Positions 10,450 through 21,764 of a stretch of DNA of 42,500 bases are shown here, in pieces. Each line of letters opens with the position of its first letter. Position 1 is the stretch's first letter. The position numbers and the translations under genes were made by a program. The notes below the pieces were generated by a model. The model was not told the DNA's origin. It searched no databases and was given only the letters and a program-made list of their open reading frames with translations. Source of the DNA: Zygnema cylindricum (taxonomy: Eukaryota; Streptophyta; Zygnematophyceae; Zygnematales; Zygnemataceae). The stretch covers positions 1 through 42,500 of the forward strand of contig JBBHKE010002085.1 in the NCBI GenBank assembly GCA_037447655.1. Reading direction: 5' to 3'.

Positions 10450-11112
10450 GGGTATGGTTACATCAGACGAAAAGTGAGGTTTAATACAGAATTTTGTACT
10501 TGTCCGTACCATTTCGTACTATATCTTCATGAGTTTTGGTCTTTTGGAAAAGAACATTACAGAAAATAAGATTACGATTCTCCAAGGATCCGGGAAAAAA
10601 CATCGGCCGTCCGATTGTACTCTGGCCTTCATCCGCGAAAGCAATCGCTCCATCCGCCTCTGTAATGGTGAACTCACCTCGCGGAGGTGGGTTCACCAAT
10701 ACAAAACCTGTAAAATCTCTACACGTGGAATATAAACACATGCGACGAAGAAAAATTAAGATTTTCACACGTCCCCAAAGTCACGTGCCGTCGGACAAGG
10801 TGACCATAAAATCTTTGCCGAAAAGAAGTACGATTTTTTACTGAAAGTCAGCAGAGCGAAGGAGATCTCTGAGGTACATTGACGCGTTACACTTGCGAAG
10901 TACACGTACGTAATACGCTGGTACGGATTTCTATGCGAAAATGGTCGGTTTCCAAAACTTTGACGATTTTAGAGATTTGATCGTCAACTTACGTGGAACC
11001 ACTCAAATCAGAACACGTATGTAAAAACTTATTTACAGATGTAGCCGAGGGCCTCTGTAATACAGAAAAGCTCTCCGTACTATTACAGAGACCTCCTGAT
11101 GTAACCATACCC
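10450..11112. mobile_element. PIF/Harbinger-like MITE with TTA target duplication
   Basis: Perfect 17-bp terminal inverted repeats, GGGTATGGTTACATCAG, are flanked by TTA at 10447-10449 and 11113-11115. At 10667-10697 an internal hairpin has 14-base arms (13 of 14 paired) and a GCG loop. The overlapping open frames on both strands in this interval read through the hairpin and show no domain, so the element is taken as non-coding. Confidence 0.8.
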
Positions 11113-11637
11113 TTAGTACGAATTTTTTAGGGGTTTTCACAGCATTCTAGGCTGTACATACAGCATTTTGGGGTGTCCACCGAGCAGCTCTACTTTTCAA
11201 AACGTATAGTACCGTACCGTATGAGTACGGTAACCATTTTCGACGATGGCCGACAGCATGTTACTGACGCCGACAGACTTTTTGAGCAAAAGGATGTGTG
11301 ACGTGGATCCCTGACGTGGACATGTGATGCTTTTTGACACGCTAAAAAAAAATTCGTTCTTCCAACATTTGTCTGTAGAATAAAGTTTTTGGACGCTTAT
11401 TGGCTGTTGCCATCCATCATTCCACGTTGGTGATATTGTTCGTGATAACAGTCGAACATTGCTCTGTCGTAGTAATGGGAATCCCTTAACGTACGGTGTA
11501 CTTTTGGCGTACGAAGAGTTCAATCTGTGCCATTCGAATTCTTAACTTTTCTACTTTTCCACTTTTCCACATTATCGCGGCTGTCACTGCGCCCAGCCAA
11601 CCAGACCGTCAGTTTAGCAAATTGCCAAATTCGCATC
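11113..11637. other. Upstream region of the MMAA gene
   Basis: About 520 bp between the Harbinger-like MITE and the proposed MMAA start codon. It probably holds the promoter and 5' UTR. No TATA box or other element can be named with confidence. The reading frame is open upstream to 11527 in phase with the gene, but those codons are Phe/Leu-rich and the ATG at 11638 gives a better leader. Confidence 0.4.
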
Positions 11638-14600
11638 ATGAGACGCCTGGCAAGCCACCATCACCATCTCCGAAGGCAGATAACGTACGCTCAGCGTCCA
11701 TTGCAACTTCGTCACTTAGCCGCTGGAGCCTCCATCTCCTCACTCTCTCCGCAGTCCGACGCGCCATGGAACGACAGACAACACCAAGTACAGGCGGGGA
11801 ACCCGCAACAACAGATTTCATCACCCTGTCCTGCGATGGAACTGGATATTCCGGAGCTGAATTTCCGTACCAAATCTTTAGCGGAGGAGCTTCTCCATGG
11901 CAGTCTGGCTGGTCTCAGTCGAGCCATCACTCTGTGTGAATCCGCCCGTCCGGAGCACAGAGGACAGGCGGCAGCTCTCCTTCAGTATGTGGCGGAACGG
12001 AGTCAAGGAGTGGCGGCTCACGCCATGTTCCGTATTGGCATTGCAGGGCCTCCAGGAGCTGGGAAGTCGTCGCTCATAGAGAGTAAGTGAGCACTGACAG
12101 GAAGAGAGGGATTGAAGAGAGTGGATGAAGTGAGCTCTGAAAGGAAGAGAGCGAGGAATTCTGCTCTGAGATCCGAGTCTCATGTCAGAGTTTATTGTTT
12201 GCATCTTAGATGTTTGTGACAGCATGTGAAAATGTACAGAGTACGTTATCTTTCATCTATGTCCTAGCCACTTGAGGTGCCATGTAGTCTCAATTGGCTT
12301 ACATTTGGTTAAATTGATAGATTTAAAAAAAAAATGGTTGCGTACAAATACAAAGCATGACACGTTGTAATATAACTTTACTAGAAAGCTACTTGTGCAA
12401 TTGGTTCATAGAATATTACAGTGTCGATAACTTTTAGCGAAGTGGTAGGAGTGTCATTTTTTTGCCTCTTCTAGATTCCATAAGTTTATCTATTAAGGAG
12501 TTTATATGTTTGAGTTTAATTTCTTTTTATTTTGTGATTTGGCGAATCTTTGGCCATTTATACTCGTTCTTGTTAGCACGTGGAGATTTGTGACAAAATG
12601 TTTATCAGGGACCTTGCCGAATAATCATTTGAAGTTCACTAGTTTTGGTGGTAGCACAGCTCACTGAGATTGTTCCGGACCACTCTCGTTTTAGGCGCCC
12701 TATTTCTGATCCTTTCGAACAATAAAATATGGACCTATCTACACACTATGTGGGAAACTCTTGCGACTGTGGACCAGAGTAGTATCGCATTTGTTAGAAG
12801 TGTTTTATGTTGTCAGCCATTACAAATATTTTGTGTTGGCTCTGCTGCTATCAATTTGTATAAGAAATAGACAATCTTATAACAGACATCAGCTGATCAA
12901 GATGTAGTTTACCCCTCTCAGTTCAGGTTGTGAACAAACACGTAAGTCCGTGGATGATGTTGTGGATTTTTCATTGTCACCAACAAGCGATAGTTTCACC
13001 TTGAGGAATGATTACGATTCCCTGTTGCAGAGCTGGGCATGCGTGCCATACAGTCAGGTGAACGTGTGGCAGTGTTGGCCATCGACCCCTCCTCTCAGCG
13101 CACTGGAGGCTCCATTCTCGGTGACAAGACACGGATGGAAGAGCTCTCTAAGAGTGAGAGAGCATTTGTTCGTCCCTCACCTTCCAGGGGACAAATCGGA
13201 GGACTCACTCGAACCACCGCTGATGCTGCTCTTTTGTGTGAGGTGAGGCCGAATGGTGTTAGTTTCATCGATTGCTTATTTAACGACCTGTTTTGTTTAG
13301 TTCATTAAGTGGGCAACAGTATAACATCCAGATGAGACTTGTTTATGGCCAGAAGGACGGGAAAGGACTTGAAAATAAGTCTGTCTATCTTTCAATCCTT
13401 TGGTCATCAATTTTGACCTTGACGGTATCACTTAGCATCTATCGGTGTCACTGGTTTCATAGCATTTTTCCAAAACCCTTCCAATATAATGTAGAAGCGA
13501 CTTGTATGCTCTTTCAACTTTATGTGTGGTTTCACTTGTTCTCAATTTAACAGTTGCAGTTCTGCAGTTGCTGGACAATCCAGCTGAGGGCAGAGTTAAT
13601 GGATGGAAAACCCAGCATGAAAGAGAACCAGAAGATGAAACATATATATCATGTTATGAGATTACTTCGGCAAACATTATAATGACCATTAGGCGGAAAC
13701 TTTGATTCTATTACTCATGATAGGCGTTTAGACATTGTAGCTGTAACGAAGGAAAGCTTCTGGCTGTACTCTATCAGTGGTGGAGACAGTTGGAGGGGAG
13801 CAAGTGAGCTGAGGGCAGTGTTGAGCGATGGAAAAAGTTGAGAGATGGAGTCAGGAGATGGGAAGTGAAGAAGTTAACCAATGGGGATCTGCATGAGATG
13901 CAGGCTTCAGGCTGCACTCTATTACTGGTCGAGACAGTTGGAGGAGGACAGGCGGATACTGCGGTCGCAGATATGGTGGACCTTTTGCTTCTGGTATTGC
14001 CTCCAGCTGGAGGAGACGAATTGCAGGGAATAAAGAAAGGTGAGCGTGGTTGATCCGGTCCTTTCAGAATCGGCGGGCATTCGTCAAAAAGATGTTTCAT
14101 GTGACTGCTAATACATTCAGAAAGAGACGACACTTTGTCTACGTTGGGAAATGATCAGGTTTCCCAGGCCAACAGCTTTATAAATGTGTTCCTGTATCTG
14201 TTCTTCCGTCAATCTGCTGATGTCACACGTAATTAGTATCTTCACATGTATCAACTTTGCAATGTTCTTGTTTCCTTGTTTCTTCTTTTAAAACGACAAT
14301 CAGAAATGTTAACAAGCACTTTTCATGAGCTTATTCAGACTACTTCCCCTCTTTCGTGTTCTATTTTTTTTTCTTTTGAATGGTTATAGAGGTTGGCATG
14401 TGGTCCAACATTTACAGCCCAGTACTTCCTTTTTCTTTATTATTGGTGCAATGTTATAGAGTTTTGGGTAGTATTTTATGCGCTACCAAGAAAATGACAT
14501 GATCTATGAAGATAGAGGTCCATTTATTTTCCCAATCTCCTTTTAACTTGTACCTTCTTGGATGTCTATTTTTGCTCTAGAATTTACAATTCTCGACTTT

Positions 14601-17062
14601 TAGTAGTTAGTGTCTTGAATTGACTACATGATGATGTGCCTTGAGGTATTTTTAGACATGCTCCTGCTATTTGGACCAGAGGCAAAATTATATCTGTTAT
14701 GTTATGTTTTAGCGTGATCCAATTAAAATATGTTTTGTGTTTTAACACACGGAAGAAATTAATAATAGTAATAAAATGGTACCAGTGTTTTATGCTGGTT
14801 TTTTATTGCCCCAAAAACATGTATTTGGATACGTTTGAAACTAGCCAACAATGGTAGTTGGTTGACTGTAATTAACCAGAAAAACCTGTGTTTGGAAACA
14901 GGGATTGTGGAGGTTGCCGATATTGTTGCAGTAAATAAGGCCGATGGTCCATTAAAAGACGCAGCCATGATGTCTGTATCGGAGTATCGAGCTGCTCTAC
15001 AGTTTTCTCGCCCTCGTTCTCCCGCATGGAAACCTCCGGTGAGTTTTGCGAGATTCTAAGTGTTATAGAAGCTTTGCCAGCTGATTGTTGGCTGCCCTTG
15101 GGGCATATATGTTGTGAAGGCTGAGTTTCTTTGATTTTTAAGGTTTTTTAGGGTTCATTAGGGGATATATTTGCGCGAGGTCAGGACGCTGTTGCTATCT
15201 GTTCACCAGTGTGAATCATGTTTTTCCAAACCAAGTCTTTTTAGTCTTTTTTTTTAAAGTTGCCAAGCAAGTACCATAAATTAGTGTTGTGTGCACTTAG
15301 TTTGGGATCCAGTTATAAAAACTGGGGTGAATCAGCGTTGTGGAGTAAGATCACTGTATTACACCGTGAATCGCTACTGATGTTAAGAAATATTTAGCGT
15401 GGGATTTACTTAAGTGTTTTTTATTCTAATCTGTGTCCAAGCAACTTGGATGATTCTTAGCCACTTACCAAATTAGCATTACAAAAAAAACGATTAGTAT
15501 TAGTAACGGTTATTTATGGTTTAGGGCCAAAAAATATCAGCACCAGATTAGTTTTATTAACCCTAATAATGATTCGCAGTACACTTGGTGAATAATGCAG
15601 AGAGGCTGTTGGCCTTCACTCAGGCATGAAGTGAAATGAACATGAGGTGATCAGTGAAACTTTTCAAAGATATAGGAGCACTGTGATCTTATGTGAAGCT
15701 CAATTCAGGCATTCCAACAATGGCGTTTGTTTAATTTTAACGCGCATCAGAAGTGTTCTTAAAATAATTGAATCAAGTGTCAACTAATAGGAAAAAAGAG
15801 AGTTTGTACTCACTTTCAGATTTTTTTTGGCCCATTGGGCTAATTCAAGGTGTGTGTGTGTTTTTTTTTTTTGACTTTTACATTGAACTCGGCTGATGGA
15901 CCCTACAGTAGAGCCATTTAATAGCCTTTTTGTTGCCATTGTTGAGGAAATTTGAAGCTTTTTACAAGTCATTGTTGGGCTGTTTTTTGGGCGTCCCTCA
16001 TGTAGACTCGTAGAAAAACCCATAATAACCTTAAAAATCCTGAAATCGCAGGTAATCGCCTGCAGTACACATACTGGCATGGGCTTGGGAGAGCTCTGGC
16101 AGCAAATGAGGACTTTTGAGAGGGTCATGGGAAAGGGAGGAGAGCTTCAAGCAAGGCGAGCCGAGCAAAGTCATCAACTTCTATGGAGCAATGTTCAAAA
16201 TGAGCTTCTTGACAGGTAATCGTCAATTTTGGGGAAACTCTCTATTTCAAAAACATTGACTATATTCTGGATGTTAAGTGTGGTTTCTCATTTTCGAAAA
16301 TACGACTCTGTTTCCGACATTAAGTGTTTTTCGGACAAAAAATTATTGTGTTGGAGCTCTCTCTCGGGAATGTCTTCGTTTACAAGAAAAATGAGTCCAT
16401 TTTTGGAAATGTGAAATGGTGTTTGGGACAGAAAATCCTTTTTTTGGAGTTCCTTTTCTTTTTTTTTGTCTTTCATATCATTATCAGTCAGTAGCAATCT
16501 GACTGAGAAACGCGCTGAGATTTTGAGTGTGCCGGTCCTCTTGAGAATGTGAGAGTTTTCAATATGCTTTAAAAATTATATGATAGTAAAGAATGTAAGG
16601 CACTTTTTCAACATCGTTGTTTATGAAACACCTTATTACAACTTCAACTTTGCTGACCACGAGTAACCTCATCAGGTACACTTCCCATTGCTATTAGAGT
16701 TTGTGAATTATTAGCGTTTAACACTTGTTTTACGTCGTGTTTTACTAATGTATGATTTTAGGTCAAAAAAGCACTCACTTGAAATCGAGTGAATTAACTC
16801 TAATGGATGTGGAGTGTACTGGAAGTTTAAAGTTTTGTTTCGATGGCAAAGTCTTGAGGTTTATTTCAATTTGCTTCCACCATTTCTTTGATGTTTTCAG
16901 CAATGTTTGGAAATTGGTACTGGATGTAGATTTCACCATGATGAACGGCTGAAGAGGTCGTTTGAGTTTTGGGAGAAAAATGTACGTGAAGGCAAACTTG
17001 CCTCTCGTACGGCCGCCTATGGAATTGTTCAATCCTTCTTTCGGATTCCGCGATCCTCTTAA
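11638..17062 (+). CDS. MMAA: Methylmalonyl-CoA mutase-associated GTPase (MMAA/MeaB/ArgK), mitochondrial
   Basis: Six exons: 11638-12082, 13031-13242, 13904-14039, 14902-15038, 16052-16215, 16930-17062 (stop TAA). They total 1227 nt, 408 residues, close to human MMAA. All introns begin GT and end AG and the phases are compatible. The family is a G3E P-loop GTPase that gates adenosylcobalamin loading onto methylmalonyl-CoA mutase and protects that enzyme. Visible motifs: an Arg/His-rich leader without acidic residues at 1-30 (mitochondrial targeting); Walker A GPPGAGKS at 137-144; AIDPSS then GGSILGDKTRM near 165-184; ETVGGGQ at 229-235 (the usual middle residue is Val); PPAGGDELQGIKKG; NKAD at 276-279; and a C-terminal dimerisation helix region ending in a VQSFFR block. 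The last acceptor (GATGTAG before 16930) was chosen because the better-looking TTTTCAG at 16900 gives a phase mismatch and early stop. No mutase gene is in the window. Confidence 0.93.
13755..13811 (+). pseudogene. Decayed partial duplicate of MMAA exon 3 inside intron 2
   Basis: GCTTCTGGCTGTACTCTATC and the bases after it match the first ~50 bases of real exon 3 (13904 onward) at roughly 43 of 51 positions. It would encode ASGC-L--VETVGG- and then a stop. It lies about 150 bp upstream of the real exon, in the same orientation, without a good acceptor. This is a tandem duplication remnant. A further partial similarity (GAGGGCAG-GTT--GATGGA) occurs at about 13585 and 13811. Confidence 0.7.
15362..15579. 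mobile_element. TA-flanked MITE in MMAA intron 4
   Basis: The left end CACCGTGAATCGCTACTG has TA at 15360-15361. The right end GATTCGCAG has TA at 15580-15581. Inner sequence (TCTAATCTGTGTCC, CTTACCAAATTAGC, AGTATTAGTAACGG) is shared with 42195-42300, identifying a subfamily distinct from 6006-6206. It does not disturb the splice sites. Confidence 0.7.
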
Positions 17063-17605
17063 GTAAGAACCTTTCGGGCAGTTGTGTAGAAATGTGAAAG
17101 TTTTCATAGCTTGAGGGGCATAGGTCTTGTACAGTCTTAAGGTATTATGTCCGTCAAATGTTTCAAAGAGACCATTTTCGTGGTGTAGATAAACCATAAT
17201 AATAATATTCTTCTTTGTCAAGAAAGTTTTGGAAATTTTGAGTGTTCTTGGAGCAGTGGCTTCATTTATTGTCTTTTATGTATCATTTTCTATATAGTTT
17301 TATTCTTTTCCAACAGATTTATTATCAATTTCATCATATTATATGGAGATTTTGGTTATTGAGGCTCTACATAGTGCCTCAAGGTCTTTTTGTCGGGATT
17401 AAAGCCCTAACAAACCCCTAAAAGAACTCTTAAAACATTGTTTGAAGCATGTATTGCCTTATTTTAACTAGCTACTTCTGTGGGCAGAGGTTTCATAATA
17501 ACTGAAGAAAAAAGATATCTGCAACACATACCCTCTGATGTCATTTTTTATCACCGTCACATTGATGTTGTTCTGTATTGGGTTGGTTTTTTTGGTTTTT
17601 TTCAT
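17063..17605. other. MMAA 3' flank, no gene seen
   Basis: AT-rich sequence after the MMAA stop, presumably 3' UTR and intergenic DNA. No polyadenylation signal can be picked with confidence. Confidence 0.4.
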
Positions 17606-18366
17606 GGATCTTTAGTGTTTAGTGACGACCAAGGGAGATCCACTTTCTTTGGACTATTCCACTGTTTATTCTGCAAATTGATTGATATAAATTTTGTCTT
17701 GTCGATCCATTGAATGACATACCGATTAGCGAAGGGCGAAGTATTTCTTATACTGCCAATAGGGTAAATATACGAATGTGATTCCTGGCAATACTGGCCA
17801 ACAGCAAAGTTAACCATGAAGGAGATTGTACGGTTTTTGAGAAATTGTAGTGTTTCCTGTACGATTTTTCAAGTACTTGCCAGTAACGCCATCAATATTG
17901 CTCGTATAATAACCCATAAGCTTCAGGAAGCAAGGAATTTTTTTTTGGGAAACACAGTTTTTATTCAATCTGATTCAAAGGCACAGTGTATTTGATTTGT
18001 GGTCAGATTAGCACTTGGCTGCACCGCCTACCTTTATTATGGTTAGTGAACTATTAGCGCCAACACTTAATCAGAATTAAGTATGCTAACTTATATTTTG
18101 CAGTGTGACTTTTTGTGGGCCATAAAGGACGTCATTTGCCATCACAAATGTTTTGACATTTCTCAACCTCCCCCACTGTGACGTCACCTTCTTGCTGTCG
18201 TAATGTTTTGCTTTCGGAATCGGTTTCATACTCTTTCCTCAATACACTATTGGACAGCACTTTCTTCATGTCGTGATGTTCTACCTTCGGAATAGGTTCA
18301 TGCTCTTTCCCCAACACAGTTTCCCAAATTGTCCTAAATCCAGAATCGAGAGAAACCAGCCAACCC
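17606..18366. repeat. Repeat A, first copy (~760 bp)
   Basis: Almost identical to 20551-21309 in the same orientation. By eye only about two differences are visible (ATACTC vs ATTCTC, and a one-base deletion in CGGAATAGG). It begins GATCTTTAGTG and ends CAGCCAACC. No TG...CA ends, no flanking duplication and no coding frame. It contains a perfect TGACGTCA at 18179-18186. The high identity means recent duplication. Confidence 0.9.
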
Positions 18367-18370
18367 GTTC

Positions 18371-20549
18371 CTCATCCCAAGAGGAAGGTGAGAACAGCCC
18401 TCCTTGTGACATCCTAGGCAAAAATGAAGCGTGTCTGAGATTTAACCGTATCAATCTTATGGAAACTCTGACTGTGAAAACTTCGATTAACTCTGAGAAA
18501 CCTAGCCAGTGTCCCTAAAAAACCCTAAAAACAAACTAAATCAATCAGAGTGTGACCCATTAACCAGAATGGACGAAGACCTCATACGGCTAGAACTGGG
18601 GGAAGAAACACACTGTTCCCACAGCCCCCGCGCCTTGTTAGCTTCCCTCCTCTAATTCCACGTCCTACACTCAGCGTCCAGCAATCAATGCAAAAGAGTG
18701 CCAATCAGATGCAAACATGCGACAAAGAGCTCACAAGACAAGCAAGATGGCGATACTGGAGGTGGAAGTCTCTCCTCAAGAATAAGTTGTGTTGCACCTT
18801 ACAAGATAGACATAACTCAGAAGCCCAATTCGAACTTTGTTCCCCAAAGTTATAGTCTTTAGGGTTCCAAGCGTTATAGTGCAAGATGCTTGACCAAATC
18901 ACAATTCGACAGAATCACGCCAATTGGTTGTGATCCAGTTAGAGTCCTTCTCTGGTCCTGTCTCACTTTTACCAAACGCGGGTTCACGGGCATCAGATAA
19001 GGCCCTGCGACAACCATCCAATCGATGGCCGCCAATGGTGCGCTTGGCTACCTTTCCCAAGCGGGTATCTCCTAAATGCCCCTCTAGTTGGGTACTTTGA
19101 ATTTGACTAGGTCTTAGTTGACATAGCGCAACTGTCCTGTCAGAGGATTTCCCTTGGCAGGCCTGCTATGGCCCCTCTAACCATACAAAATCTGGCAATC
19201 AATCTTCCCTCTAACCTCAAAAGTCGTGGGAGCGTGCCCAGTGTGAACCCGACGACCTGGATGTTCTCAAGAACCGACAAGGCCCAGGTTGCGTCTCCTA
19301 AGGTCGGCAGGGCTGGGCGTCACATGCGGTGGGGCAGATGGATAGGCCTTCGTGCCCCTCAAGAGTCATCCTTTGAGGGAAGAAACAGTTTACAAAGTTG
19401 GAGACCCTTTTAGGAACTTTAAATAAGTGCAGGTTGTTTGTTAGTTTTTTTTTAAGGTTTGTTTGGGGTTCTTTCATAGGCTTTGTTATTTTCTCGTCAG
19501 TTTTGTGTAAATTTTGTACTTTTCTCCACTTCCTTGACTTGCCTTTTTGTTTGTCGTATTCTTTGCTTTTGTTTTTTGTATTCCCATCGTTTGGTCCCGT
19601 TTGACAATTTTTTACCTTCGTTTTGCCCTTTTCTTTTCTTATTTTGCATCTACTGAGATAGTTTACCATTGAGCATTTTAACCAAGAAAGTCCCCTTTTA
19701 GTAGTCAGTGAATTTTTAGCGTCAAAACACTGTTACTAAAGACACTTCATTCAAACTAGAGTCACATCACCTCGAATCGCCATTAGCAGTAATGTTTTTT
19801 CCACCACTTAAAACATATTTTGTCCGGGCACACGATTCCATTTTTTAATTGAATACCGCCAATCGGAGGGTGATAATCTGACCTTTCAATCGCAGCTGTC
19901 GAATTAACAATCCGACACGTGTGCACAGAGAAGATGTTTTAAGTGGCCAAAAAAACATTAATTCTAATAGCGATAATAAGGTATAGTTCTCGAAGCAGTA
20001 TTACTCTTTCACGTTCTTCAATGTGATCTCCATGCTTAAAATACTGCACACTCATACCAGCAACCAATTTCTTTCAAGGACCCCTGAAGGTCATTTGACA
20101 GGACTTGATAAAGCAACAGCATTCGGTTGACCACACCCACATCCTCTCACCCTATTTAGTCTGCTTACTTCAAAATTTAAACATTTTTTTGACAAATCCT
20201 ATCAACAAAACCAAAATGACCAACAAAATATAGCAATCCCTGGACCTTCCTCACATCATTTCCACAAAGTTTTTCCAGTATCAGTTTAAAAAAATATCGC
20301 AAAAAATCAAGATAGCCACAAAAGACAAAACTATCATTACTTGCACTATCTCACTTATCTCATGGAAAACCCATTTCACTACTACAAATACCTATTTTGT
20401 TTTTTCCTCCCTCATGAATCTCTTGAATCATGTATATATATTCACATGCCACACTAATTATTAGGCAATCTGAATCTGCCTCTTTATCACCAATCAGTTT
20501 CGCGTACTTGTTTTGTATAAATCAACAAAAATAATTTGTTTTTACTTCT
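18371..20549. repeat. Repeat B, first copy (~2.2 kb), unclassified
   Basis: Matches 35163-37328 over its whole length with scattered substitutions and small indels. It starts near CTCATCCCAAGAGGAAGGTG and ends near TTTGTTTTTACT. No convincing protein is encoded. A T-rich segment at 19430-19680 (GGGGTTCTTTCATAGG, then GATAGTTTACCATTGAGC) resembles the LINE 3' UTR at 34950-35150, suggesting that B is a non-autonomous derivative of a LINE. It carries a MITE at 19766-19984. Confidence 0.75.
19766..19984. mobile_element. MITE inside repeat B, first copy
   Basis: Ends CACCTCGAATCGCCATTAG and inverted CTAATAGCGATAATAAGGT belong to the same broad superfamily as the other GAATCG/TATTAG elements here. 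An inner inverted pair (GTTTTTTCCACCACTTAAAA and a counterpart with AAGTGGCCAAAAAAAC) extends the inverted repeat to about 45 bp. The equivalent copy is at 36553-36765, so insertion predates duplication of B. Confidence 0.65.
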
Positions 20550-20550
20550 T

Positions 20551-21309
20551 AGATCTTTAGTGTTTAGTGACGACCAAGGGAGATCCACTTTCTTTGGACT
20601 ATTCCACTGTTTATTCTGCAAATTGATTGATATAAATTTTGTCTTGTCGATCCATTGAATGACATACCGATTAGCGAAGGGCGAAGTATTTCTTATACTG
20701 CCAATAGGGTAAATATACGAATGTGATTCCTGGCAATACTGGCCAACAGCAAAGTTAACCATGAAGGAGATTGTACGGTTTTTGAGAAATTGTAGTGTTT
20801 CCTGTACGATTTTTCAAGTACTTGCCAGTAACGCCATCAATATTGCTCGTATAATAACCCATAAGCTTCAGGAAGCAAGGAATTTTTTTTTGGGAAACAC
20901 AGTTTTTATTCAATCTGATTCAAAGGCACAGTGTATTTGATTTGTGGTCAGATTAGCACTTGGCTGCACCGCCTACCTTTATTATGGTTAGTGAACTATT
21001 AGCGCCAACACTTAATCAGAATTAAGTATGCTAACTTATATTTTGCAGTGTGACTTTTTGTGGGCCATAAAGGACGTCATTTGCCATCACAAATGTTTTG
21101 ACATTTCTCAACCTCCCCCACTGTGACGTCACCTTCTTGCTGTCGTAATGTTTTGCTTTCGGAATCGGTTTCATTCTCTTTCCTCAATACACTATTGGAC
21201 AGCACTTTCTTCATGTCGTGATGTTCTACCTTCGGATAGGTTCATGCTCTTTCCCCAACACAGTTTCCCAAATTGTCCTAAATCCAGAATCGAGAGAAAC
21301 CAGCCAACC
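20551..21309. repeat. Repeat A, second copy
   Basis: Near-identical partner of 17606-18366. It directly follows the end of repeat B and is followed by a short pair of direct repeats (TACTCCCCGTAACCATGTAC at 21309-21328 and about 21381-21400). Confidence 0.9.
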
Positions 21310-21549
21310 TACTCCCCGTAACCATGTACCTCCGGATCTACTCTCTGTCGTCTTTTCCTCCTTCACTACTCAACAGCACCTACTCCCCGTAACCATGTAC
21401 CTCGGATCTGGCCTGCGGCCGCTGCCAACCGCACGCACATTGGCGAAACCAAAGGTGTGACCACCCTAGGTCATTACTAGCCTCCCCACCCCCTCCCCAT
21501 GAATCGCGTCACTCCCCATCCCCCCATATAGCGAGTTCCAAAAATAATC

Positions 21550-21637
21550 ATACGCACACACGCGCACGCACACACGCGCACGCACACACACACACACCCA
21601 CTCCGCACACCCACACACACCCACACACACCCACCCA

Positions 21638-21690
<53 letters not shown>

Positions 21691-21731
21691 GGAAGGGAAA
21701 ATAAAATAAATAAATAAATAAATAAATAAAA
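21550..21731. repeat. (CA)n microsatellite followed by (TAAA)n
   Basis: Imperfect CA/CG/CCCA repeats at about 21550-21688 end in an uninterrupted (CA) run. A (AAAT)n run follows at about 21702-21731. They lie immediately left of the Copia insertion. The Cys/Val frames on the complementary strand are artefacts. Confidence 0.9.
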
Positions 21732-21764
21732 AATGAAACAAACATTTCTTTACTCTGTGCCCCC

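Noticed and set aside
10481-10768. 95-codon - strand frame overlapping a 102-codon + frame
   Set aside because: Both cross the hairpin of a MITE, neither has a recognisable motif, and the element is bounded by TIRs and TTA duplications.
18132-18518. Small frames within repeat A and repeat B
   Set aside because: They differ between the repeat copies through frameshifts and show no selection for coding.
17606-21309. Repeat A copies as LTRs of a non-autonomous retrotransposon
   Set aside because: No TG...CA ends, no flanking duplication, no primer site after the first copy, no polypurine tract before the second, and repeat B occurs elsewhere without A.
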